The notes below the pieces were generated by a model. The model worked only from the letters and a program-made list of their open reading frames with translations. It made no database searches and was not told the origin of the DNA. This document shows positions 16,119 to 22,060 of a stretch of DNA of 22,060 nt, one piece after another (position 1 is the stretch's first letter; every line of letters begins with the position of its first letter). The stretch spans positions 1 through 22,060 of the forward strand of contig DASQLD010000589.1 of assembly GCA_035630195.1 (NCBI GenBank). The letters run 5' to 3'. The DNA is from DASQDN01 sp035630195 (GTDB lineage: Bacteria > Acidobacteriota > Terriglobia > Bryobacterales > Bryobacteraceae). Made by a program: the position numbers and the translations under genes.

Positions 16119-19100
16119 CTAGTTCCTCGTAATCGTTTCGTGCAAATTCAGAATGGTGCGCGCCACCGTCGTCATCGCGACCGCTTCCCCTTGGCGCTTT
16201 AATGTCCGCTTATACAAATCGCCCAACATCTTCACTTCCTCTTTATCTGGCGGACGATTCAACGCCTTCAAGAACGCCCACTCAAGCCGACCCTCCAGTG
16301 ACTTCCCCCCGGAGGTCGCGATGTTCCGTCCAAACGCCTCAGCCGCTTCCACGTAGATCGGATCATTCAGCAACACAAGCGCCTGCAGCGGCGTATTCGA
16401 CGAGGAGCGATTCACCGTGCACTCTTCCCGGCTCGGAGCATCGAAGGCCAAAAGACTCGGATGCAAAAACGTACGTTGCCAGTGCGTGTACAGAGCCCGC
16501 CGATAAAGATCGTCGCCGCGGCTGGCCGAATATTCGCGCTTCGGGAAGTTCATCGTCGCGTAGTAGCCATAAGGCTGATAAGGCTTAACGCTCGGCCCAC
16601 CGAAGCGCTCTTTCAACAAATCGCCGACAGACAGCGCAATATCATGCACAACCTCGGCATCCACGCGGAACCGGCTTTGCCGAGCAAGCAAGCGATTATA
16701 AGGATCCTTCTGCTCCAGCACAGGCGTAGTCAACGAAGCCTGCCTATACGTATGACTGGTCACGATCGTGCGAACCACATGATTCACATCCCAGCCCTGC
16801 AAGAACTCCGAAGCAAGCCAGTCGAGCAGTTCCGGATGCGTCGGCCATTCGCCTTGTGATCCAAGATCCTCGAGCACCTTCGACAAACCCGTTCCAAAAA
16901 GTTCGCGCCACTGGCGATTCACAAACACCCTAGGCGTCAGCGGATTCTCACGCGACACAAGCCAGTTCGCCAAATCGAGCCTTGTTGCTTGACGACCCTC
17001 AGGCGAGACATTCCCGAAAATAACGGGGATAGAGGGAGTAACAACCTCACCCGACTCATCGAGGAAATTGCCGCGCGCCAGGACACGTGTCACACGCGGC
17101 CGAACTCGCTCAGTCGTAATCACACTTGGAATCGACGCCTCCAGAAGATTCCGAGCAGCCTGAAGTTTCGCAAGACTAACAATCGCCGGCTGAACATCCG
17201 GCTGCGAAAACAGGAAGTAGCTCTCGATCTCCTTAGCCTGATCCTCCGTCCGCTCATCCTCAGGAACCTTAATGGCATTCAACACAGCCGGAGGAACACC
17301 TCGATCCGTTGCGAGCGATAACGTCAGTACACTTTCATCCTTCCCCGTCAAACGGAACTTCGTAGCCGACTCCCCGCTCTCAGGCGCCGAGTACTCAGCC
17401 GCCGACATCGCCACGCGGAAACGCCCAATCGTCGCTCGCCGGTACGCAGAGTCATGCTTCAACTTCAACGTGACGACCGTGTCGGCAGTAGTCGTTAGCT
17501 TCTTCTTCAGCCGCAGCGCAAGAAATGGATTCCGAGCCTCACCAAACGAAACTCCCCATCCCGTCGCGGGATCGCCATCGATCGCCGCCATCGCCGGCTG
17601 GTCTAGCGGCTCGCCAAACTCATGAGATGTCGCCAAAAGGAATTCCAGCGGTCCTTCCGCCGTCACAGCCTCAACTTCCGTCAGCGTGAATCGGTCCGCG
17701 CCTCGCGCCACACGATTTCCCGGCAGGCTCTCATCCTGGTGAACATCGATGCCCAACGAAGTCCAAACTCCCTGACCCGGCTTGAACTGCACCGTGTACG
17801 TTTCGTTATCCGGATTCTCGCCGGAGGCTATGATCAGACCGGCGCCTTTCTTACGCTCCGAATAGACCGACCCGAAGAGATAAAACACGGCATCGACGGC
17901 ATCGTCATTGTAGACAGTGAGAGTAGCTCCGTTAGCGGAAGTCGCGGAGATCGGACGCTGATACTGCCAAGCCAGCTCTCCCTTCTGATGGCGCGCGACA
18001 AGCTGATCCTCCCATTCCCACCGCTTCTCCTGTAGCTCTTTCGCCTTCGCCGCAAGGGCTTTTTTGGCTGCCGTAATCTGCGTGTCGTACTCGGTAAGCT
18101 TCGCCTCCTGCTCCGGTGACGGCAGCAGCATCTTCGAGCCCCACGCCTTCACACCGCGATCCGGAATCAAGCCCGTCTCCTTGATATCGGAGAAAAAAGC
18201 CTTCATCGCGTAAAAATCTTTCGACAGATACGGATCGAACTTATGGTCATGACATTCGGCGCAACCAACCGTGGCGCCGAGCCAGACCGTGCTCGTGGTG
18301 CGAACGCGATCCGCTCCATACTTGGCGAGATACTCCTTAGGCTGGAGTCCACCCTCCGCTGAAGCGCGATTCAGCCGATTGAACGTAGCCGCAACGATCT
18401 GCTCACGCGTAGCGTTCGGAAGAAGATCCCCCGCAAACTGCTCGCGCGTGAATTGATCGAAGGGCTTATTCTCTTTAAACGAGCGCAGCACGTAATCGCG
18501 ATAGGGCCATGCAGGCCAGGGATTATCGCCATGGAAGCCTGCCGTATCGCCATACCTGACGGCATCCAGCCATCGCATCGTCTGCATCTCCGCGTGGCGC
18601 GGCGATGCAATCAGCCGATCAACCACCGCTTCGTAGGCGGTCGGCGACTCGTCCTTTAGAAAGGCATCCACCTCCTGCGGCGTCGGCGGAATCCCCGTAA
18701 GATCGAGTGTTACCCGCCGGATCAACGTTCGTTTGTCCGCTTCCGGCGAAGGCTGAAGGCTCTCTTGACGAAGGCGGTCCTGGATGAAGTTATCGATCGG
18801 ATTGCGAATCAGGTCGCTGCTGACTTGCGGAGGTTCGGGCCGCTTAACCGGTTCGTACGACCAATGCCCCTCATAGACAGCGCCCTCTGAAACCCACTGG
18901 CGAATGAGATTCTTCTGGATATCCGTCAGCTCTTTGTGCGCGTGCTTCGGCGGCATCAGCTTGGCCGGGTTTGTCGCGAAGATCCTCTCGATGATGGCGC
19001 TCTTCTCGGGTTGTCCCGGAACAATCGGCGTAATTCCCGACTTCGTGGTCTTAACCGCCTCTTCGCGTCTGTCGAGCCGCAGACCAGCCATACGTGTCTT

Positions 19101-19229
19101 CGAATCAAACCCGTGGCAGCGGAAGCACGTATCCGACATGATCGGCCGGATATCGCGGTTGAATCGAACTTCGGCTGTGGCGACAAACGGGGTTGCCAAT
19201 AGGACGAGAAGCGCCTGCCTGTACTCCAT
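16119..19229 (-). CDS. Secreted PSCyt1/DUF1549/DUF1553 protein with two CxxCH motifs
   Basis: A 1036-residue exported protein. A signal peptide (about 1-19, ending FVATA) is followed by the planctomycete-type cytochrome domain PSCyt1 (about 22-95) with C35-FR-C38-H39; DUF1549/PSCyt2 (about 140-350), which includes C323-AE-C326-H327; a short Lys/Ala/Glu-rich coiled coil (about 372-410); a beta-rich insert (about 430-612) whose AAIDGDPATGWG stretch is typical of F5/8 type C (discoidin-like) carbohydrate-binding modules; and DUF1553/PSD1 (about 745-1005) with FVNRQWRELFGTGL and RSSSNTPLQALVLLND. The biochemical role is not established; the binding module and the paired DUF1501 protein fit extracellular or periplasmic glycan processing. 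The start lacks a clear ribosome site. Length and domain order are normal for the family. Confidence 0.93.
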   Translation of the reverse strand: MEYRQALLVLLATPFVATAEVRFNRDIRPIMSDTCFRCHGFDSKTRMAGLRLDRREEAVKTTKSGITPIVPGQPEKSAIIERIFATNPAKLMPPKHAHKELTDIQKNLIRQWVSEGAVYEGHWSYEPVKRPEPPQVSSDLIRNPIDNFIQDRLRQESLQPSPEADKRTLIRRVTLDLTGIPPTPQEVDAFLKDESPTAYEAVVDRLIASPRHAEMQTMRWLDAVRYGDTAGFHGDNPWPAWPYRDYVLRSFKENKPFDQFTREQFAGDLLPNATREQIVAATFNRLNRASAEGGLQPKEYLAKYGADRVRTTSTVWLGATVGCAECHDHKFDPYLSKDFYAMKAFFSDIKETGLIPDRGVKAWGSKMLLPSPEQEAKLTEYDTQITAAKKALAAKAKELQEKRWEWEDQLVARHQKGELAWQYQRPISATSANGATLTVYNDDAVDAVFYLFGSVYSERKKGAGLIIASGENPDNETYTVQFKPGQGVWTSLGIDVHQDESLPGNRVARGADRFTLTEVEAVTAEGPLEFLLATSHEFGEPLDQPAMAAIDGDPATGWGVSFGEARNPFLALRLKKKLTTTADTVVTLKLKHDSAYRRATIGRFRVAMSAAEYSAPESGESATKFRLTGKDESVLTLSLATDRGVPPAVLNAIKVPEDERTEDQAKEIESYFLFSQPDVQPAIVSLAKLQAARNLLEASIPSVITTERVRPRVTRVLARGNFLDESGEVVTPSIPVIFGNVSPEGRQATRLDLANWLVSRENPLTPRVFVNRQWRELFGTGLSKVLEDLGSQGEWPTHPELLDWLASEFLQGWDVNHVVRTIVTSHTYRQASLTTPVLEQKDPYNRLLARQSRFRVDAEVVHDIALSVGDLLKERFGGPSVKPYQPYGYYATMNFPKREYSASRGDDLYRRALYTHWQRTFLHPSLLAFDAPSREECTVNRSSSNTPLQALVLLNDPIYVEAAEAFGRNIATSGGKSLEGRLEWAFLKALNRPPDKEEVKMLGDLYKRTLKRQGEAVAMTTVARTILNLHETITRN

Positions 19230-19404
19230 CGGTTCTATCTTACGCGAACCTCAGCTTAAAGGGTTAAGGGAGAATACTCCTTACCTTATTTATCCATATA
19301 TACCTGACGGAATAGTACGAATAATTGATTCGTTTGGCCTATTGTCGATCGTGCGTTTTCAATGGTTTACTGGGTCAGTAAAGTATTACGGACTTAAATT
19401 TTCC
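19230..19404. promoter_or_regulatory. AT-rich divergent region upstream of the PEP-CTERM and DUF1553 genes
   Basis: A 175-bp gap more AT-rich than its surroundings that must carry promoters in both directions. It holds three small dyads: an imperfect 6-bp stem at 19267-19282 around AATA, ACGAAT-N5-ATTCGT at 19317-19333, and TTTACTG-GGT-CAGTAAA at 19366-19382, the last 22 bp before the PEP-CTERM start. No clear sigma-70 or sigma-54 promoter could be assigned. Confidence 0.4.
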
Positions 19405-20121
19405 ATGAAATCCACAAACATGACATTCAACTTTTTGCAACGCAGCATTACCATCGGCGTGCTTGCCGCAGCCATTCAAACTCTCGGCCTCGGCGCGACG
19501 GTGAACTTTGCCAGTGGCGACAGCATTAACGAAGGCAACTTCAATCGGACACTGACCCCTCTCGCGCCCCTCACACCGGGCGGTAACGTATTGATCACCC
19601 CTAACTCCGCATGGGAGCCAAATCACGCGAGCGGCGGAAAATGGGTCAGCTACGGTCAGACCGACGGAACCGTCGTTCCTCCGAATCAGTTCATCTTCAA
19701 CCCCTACTCCATCTCATCGACCGCGAACTTCCTCGAATGGTTCGTACTCGATCTCTCCAGCGGACCGGTCACGTCGGCAACCCTCAGCGTTTGGGCGGAC
19801 GACACTGCCGCTGTCTACATGAACACCACTCTTCTCCAAGCCCCGCTGACCGTTCAGGACGGCGCCTGCGCCGATGGCATCATCGGTTGCGAACCGGGCG
19901 AAGGACTCATCAACTTCGACATCTCGTCCGCCCTGCGCCCTGGTCTGAACGTTCTGACCATCGCGGCCTACCAGCGCGACGGCGGCCCCTTCGGTGTCCT
20001 CTATGAAGGCAAAATTTCGACCGATCTGTCCCAAGTTCCCGAGCCCGCCACCCTCGGCCTCCTCGGCGCCGGACTGACCGGTATCTTGTATTTCTCCCGT
20101 AAACGTAGAAGCATTCAATAA
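19405..20121 (+). CDS. PEP-CTERM sorting-domain protein
   Basis: A 238-residue exported protein. The frame stays open far upstream, but the ATG at 19405 gives a proper signal sequence (about 8-32, ITIGVLAAAIQTLGLGA); the ribosome site is weak. The mature part looks like a beta-sandwich of galactose-binding type: WVSYGQTDG near 80, WFVLDLSSGPVTSATLSVWADDTAAVYMN near 112-140, and a Cys pair (C155, C162) that may form a disulfide. The C-terminus has the complete sorting signal: VPEPATLGLLGAG (Pro212-Glu-Pro), a hydrophobic helix to about 230, and RKRR. Such proteins are cut and anchored or released by an exosortase in exopolysaccharide-producing bacteria; no exosortase gene is in this window. 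Its role is unknown, and its being divergent to the DUF1553 gene may be only proximity. Confidence 0.9.
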   Translation: MKSTNMTFNFLQRSITIGVLAAAIQTLGLGATVNFASGDSINEGNFNRTLTPLAPLTPGGNVLITPNSAWEPNHASGGKWVSYGQTDGTVVPPNQFIFNPYSISSTANFLEWFVLDLSSGPVTSATLSVWADDTAAVYMNTTLLQAPLTVQDGACADGIIGCEPGEGLINFDISSALRPGLNVLTIAAYQRDGGPFGVLYEGKISTDLSQVPEPATLGLLGAGLTGILYFSRKRRSIQ

Positions 20122-20149
20122 TCCCTGACAGAGCTTTCGCTTGTGCCCC

Positions 20150-20185
20150 GGCCGGTTGCCTGAAACATCCCTCAGTCAACCGGCC
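20150..20185. terminator. Strong hairpin after the PEP-CTERM gene
   Basis: GGCCGGTTG (20150-20158) and CAACCGGCC (20177-20185) are perfect 9-bp arms. Inside the loop CTGA and TCAG can add four more pairs after one mismatch. It starts 28 bp after the PEP-CTERM stop and ends 36 bp before the PadR ATG. No T-run follows, so it may be a factor-assisted terminator or a 3'-end stabiliser, or it may act in the PadR leader. Confidence 0.5.
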
Positions 20186-20221
20186 AAATGTTCGAAAAGT
20201 GAAACTAGGAAATCGATAGTG

Positions 20222-20533
20222 ATGTTACAAGGTACCTTAGACCTCATCGTCCTAAGCACGCTGCAAAAAGTCAGACGACAGGACGCGCTCGCAATTGCAG
20301 CACGGCTCCAACAAGCCTCTCCTGCTACGCTTCCGTTTCAACAAAGCACCCTATACTCTGCTCTCGTTCGCCTCGAACAGCAAGGTCGAATTAAAGGTAC
20401 TTGGGGAAAAACGGAAGCCAACAGGGAGACGAAGTTCTATGCCATCACCACCGATGGCGAAAAAGTATTAACCGAAGAGATCCATCGCTGGAAGCTATAC
20501 TCCGGAGTGATCGCAAATCTGCTATCCGACTAA
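20222..20533 (+). CDS. PadR-family transcriptional regulator
   Basis: A 103-residue winged-helix protein, the usual length of short acidobacterial PadR proteins. The family signature opens it (LQGTLDLIVLSTL), followed by the helix-turn-helix with FQQSTLYSALVRLEQQGRIKGTW near 39-61 and the wing RETKFYAITTDGEKVL near 68-83; the last helix, EEIHRWKLYSGVIANLL, is the dimer arm. An in-frame GTG at 20219 is also possible and sits better behind TAGGA (20206-20210). In this phylum such genes usually precede MacB-like ABC permease genes and respond to lipophilic compounds; here none follows on the same strand, so it is orphaned from its usual partner and its target is unknown. Confidence 0.9.
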   Translation: MLQGTLDLIVLSTLQKVRRQDALAIAARLQQASPATLPFQQSTLYSALVRLEQQGRIKGTWGKTEANRETKFYAITTDGEKVLTEEIHRWKLYSGVIANLLSD

Positions 20534-20589
20534 GCAGCCAGTTCCGAAGTTTGGATATTCCGTGGTTTTGTAGGTGTTGACATTGTGGG

Positions 20590-20644
20590 GCGGGCTTTCA
20601 GCCCGCGGTATCGATTTCATCGATACCACCGGGCGAGAGCCCGG
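20590..20644. repeat. Three tandem hairpins (REP/REPIN-like palindromic element)
   Basis: Three perfect inverted repeats are packed into 55 bp: GCGGGCT-TTC-AGCCCGC (20590-20606), directly abutting GGTATCGAT-TTC-ATCGATACC (20607-20627), then after one base CCGGGC-GAGA-GCCCGG (20629-20644). GCCCG of the first can also pair with CGGGC of the third, giving one 14-bp stem around the middle hairpin, so two structures compete. The architecture resembles intergenic repetitive palindromes; copy number elsewhere cannot be seen from here. Confidence 0.65.
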
Positions 20645-20718
20645 AGTAGCTACGTCTTCCACTTGTCTGGTGATTCCAAACCTGAAGTCGCATTCGTATG
20701 CAGCGGAGAAGGTCGCCC

Positions 20719-20752
20719 GTAGGAGCAGACGCGTAAGCCTTGGGACGCGAAA
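20719..20752 (+). repeat. GTAG-headed REP-like unit
   Basis: The unit begins GTAGGAGC and ends GACGCGAA, framing arms CGCGT (20730-20734) and ACGCG (20745-20749). A GTAG head followed by a short hairpin and a GCGAA end resembles REP sequences recognised by RAYT (Y1 tyrosine) transposases. The stem is only 5 bp with a 10-nt loop, so it may be a decayed copy. No RAYT gene is in the window. Confidence 0.35.
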
Positions 20753-20840
20753 CATTCCTCAGGGCTTCGAAATGAAGGCGCCACACGTGCAGAGATGTTG
20801 ATCGTGTGCTCACAATTCCATCGTGGAGATGAGCGAACCT

Positions 20841-20860
20841 GGCCCCCAAGCGGGCCCGCT
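20841..20860 (-). terminator. GC-rich palindrome near the end of the leftward repeat-protein gene
   Basis: The element begins about 10 bp past the stop of the leftward gene. It contains the perfect palindrome AGCGGGCCCGCT (20849-20860), or alternatively a GGCCC/GGGCC stem with a 6-nt loop (20841-20856). It is well placed to end transcription from the right, but no T-run follows on the minus strand. Confidence 0.3.
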
Positions 20861-20869
20861 TCCAGAACG

Positions 20870-22060
20870 TTAATTCGTCTCCACTGAGATCTGCGTCAAA
20901 GACACCGACTGCTGGCTATTCTCCTTGACAGTGACTTTCGTTAGCTTGCTGTCATGGGTCTTCAGGAACTCGGGATCCGTTGAAACGCCGGACTCAACGT
21001 CATCGAGCGCGAACACTTTGTACTCACCGGGAGGGATGCCCTGCATCGTGAATTGGCCGTTCTGATCGGTGCTGGAGACGCGGATTAGATCGTAGCGTTC
21101 TTCCTTCATCGGATCGGGGATCAATTGCACCATGCTGGCAGATACCGGCTTCTGCTTGGCATCCTGAACCGTTCCACTCACAGAACCGGTTCCCACACCC
21201 AGCGTAATCTGCAAAGGTCCAGAGGAACCGGCATTCAAATCAAGTCCCTTATCCAGCACTTCCTGCTCGCCTGCGCGAATCGACTTCAGCCACGTTCCTT
21301 GTGGCAAACCCATTGCCATCACACGAAACTTGTCATGCCCGACATTCTCGAGCGTGAACGTGCCATCGTCCTTCGCTTGCCCACCGGTATTGGCGAAGTT
21401 CATCCCTTCCAGGGGCATTAATTGAACGCGGACACTCGAGAAAGTAATTTTCTTGCCGGCAGCCTTCTCAAGCTGCTCGACATCTCCATCAATGCGAATC
21501 ACACCGTTCAGAGTCAGCGGTCCTGTCAGCACAAGAGCAACGTTTTCGACATTGTCACGCCCAACGTCCACAGCGACCTTCCCCATCGGCTGAGGCCTTC
21601 CCTGGTTCGCCATTGCGCTCACATAATAGGACCCCGGCTGCACCCCGCCAATCTCAAATGAGCCGTCTTCCTTTACCATCCCTCCCGCGCCGCCCATGAA
21701 TCCCATCATCATCATCATCGAGTCGCGCGGCATTAACATCACGCGTAAGTTTCTGGCGGACTCTGCTCCGCCTGTTATCTTGCCCCGGATCCGGAACACA
21801 CGGGCCTTCTGCAATCGAATATCTACGCCGGGAAGCTCCTGCCCCGCGACGACATCCACTGGCCGCGCGCCGGCTTGATCGATCACCCCCGGATAGTAAG
21901 TCGTGACATATTCTTCTTCCGGCTTATCCGCAGTGTTGCGCGCAGGCGCTTCCCCAAACATACTCATGCGGCGATACACGGCGCTGATCCAGTATCGGCC
22001 CGGCGCCAGATCGGCAATTCGAAACTCCCCGGTGTCCTGCGTCATATTGCCGCCCATCGG
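20870..22060 (-). CDS. Carboxypeptidase-regulatory-like repeat protein, 5' end outside window
   Basis: At least 396 residues of the C-terminal part are visible; the frame is open to the window edge, and the ATG at 22057 falls within a beta-domain (DTGEFRIADLAPGRYWISA follows at once), so it is not the true start. The visible part holds about four prealbumin-like CarboxypepD_reg units, each with a 'DG-x-F-x-(I/L)-xx-(V/I)-xPG-xY/F' signature: TGEFRIADLAPGRYWISAV, DGSFEIGGVQPGSYYVSA, DGTFTLENVGHDKFRVMA, NGQFTMQGIPPGEYKVFAL. Such proteins are very common in Acidobacteria as large exported or outer-membrane-associated proteins of unknown role. There is no catalytic domain in the visible part. The second unit contains a Met-rich run (DSMMMMMGFMGG) encoded by five consecutive ATG codons. 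Confidence 0.85.
   Translation of the reverse strand, partial: PMGGNMTQDTGEFRIADLAPGRYWISAVYRRMSMFGEAPARNTADKPEEEYVTTYYPGVIDQAGARPVDVVAGQELPGVDIRLQKARVFRIRGKITGGAESARNLRVMLMPRDSMMMMMGFMGGAGGMVKEDGSFEIGGVQPGSYYVSAMANQGRPQPMGKVAVDVGRDNVENVALVLTGPLTLNGVIRIDGDVEQLEKAAGKKITFSSVRVQLMPLEGMNFANTGGQAKDDGTFTLENVGHDKFRVMAMGLPQGTWLKSIRAGEQEVLDKGLDLNAGSSGPLQITLGVGTGSVSGTVQDAKQKPVSASMVQLIPDPMKEERYDLIRVSSTDQNGQFTMQGIPPGEYKVFALDDVESGVSTDPEFLKTHDSKLTKVTVKENSQQSVSLTQISVETN
21704..21718. repeat. (CAT)5 trinucleotide run
   Basis: Five perfect CAT units on the plus strand, read as five Met codons in the leftward repeat-protein gene. It is a short in-frame microsatellite, so unit changes would alter the Met count without breaking the frame. 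Confidence 0.7.

Larger units (their letters stand above)
20534..20869. other. Non-coding stretch rich in palindromes
   Basis: 336 bp between the PadR stop and the stop of the leftward repeat protein. No convincing coding frame was found: the open frames there lack ribosome sites and family features and run across inverted repeats. The stretch holds three tandem hairpins (20590-20644), the palindrome GTAGCTAC (20646-20653), a REP-like unit headed by GTAG (20719-20752), CACACG/CGTGTG arms 15 nt apart near 20782-20808, and the palindrome AGCGGGCCCGCT (20849-20860). Confidence 0.6.

Noticed and set aside
19330..19350. A sigma-54 promoter upstream of the PEP-CTERM gene (TTGGCC then TTGTCG)
   Set aside because: The GG and GC elements are not at the required 10-nt spacing and the TTGCA half is absent.
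18904..19404. An upstream in-frame extension of the PEP-CTERM gene giving a 405-residue protein
   Set aside because: The extension runs antisense through the 5' part of the DUF1553 gene and the divergent gap, and it would bury the clear signal peptide that starts at 19405.
20522..20849. Small open frames of 75-83 residues on both strands in the palindrome-rich gap
   Set aside because: They run across perfect inverted repeats, lack ribosome sites and show no family resemblance.
1..22060. A defence system, CRISPR array, prophage or insertion sequence
   Set aside because: No regularly spaced repeats, transposase, integrase, nuclease-helicase pairing or phage structural gene was found on either strand.

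Overview
The window looks like a chromosomal segment of an acidobacterium, most likely of the Bryobacterales/Solibacter type. This is inferred from the gene content: an Alternative Complex III plus caa3 oxidase operon, a paired DUF1501 and PSCyt1/DUF1549/DUF1553 gene set, a PEP-CTERM protein, a short PadR regulator and a large carboxypeptidase-regulatory-like repeat protein. No rRNA, tRNA, CRISPR array, transposase or phage gene was seen. Base composition looks even along the window, with no obvious foreign block.

Positions 1-650 (+) hold the 3' end of an SRPBCC/AHSA1-type gene overlapped by a small ArsR-type regulator. Positions 725-13288 (-) hold one tightly packed respiratory operon of twelve genes, read from right to left: actA, actB, actC, actD, actE, actF, an unnamed one-TM protein, a SCO copper chaperone, then oxidase subunits II (with fused cytochrome c), I, III and IV. 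Seven of the junctions overlap (1 to 32 nt), one is an exact stop-start junction and the others are at most 33 nt, so co-transcription and translational coupling are likely. Together the products would take electrons from menaquinol through Alternative Complex III to cytochrome c and on to oxygen, with SCO loading the CuA site. Subunit I has the YSHP sequence of A2-type oxidases instead of the usual D-channel glutamate.

A membrane sensor histidine kinase (13367-14725, +) is divergent from actA across a 78-bp gap and has no response regulator beside it. It converges, with an 8-bp gap, on a two-gene leftward unit (14734-19229): a Tat-exported DUF1501 protein preceded by a 1036-aa secreted DUF1549/DUF1553 protein with two CxxCH motifs. 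Across a 175-bp AT-rich gap with several small dyads lies a divergent PEP-CTERM protein (19405-20121, +). A strong hairpin and a PadR-type regulator (20222-20533, +) follow. Positions 20534-20869 form a non-coding stretch with three tandem hairpins and a GTAG-headed REP-like unit. The window ends inside a large leftward carboxypeptidase-regulatory-like protein.

Most of the window is recognisable. The least explained parts are the unnamed protein embedded in the respiratory operon, the orphan kinase divergent from it, and the palindrome cluster near 20.6 kb.
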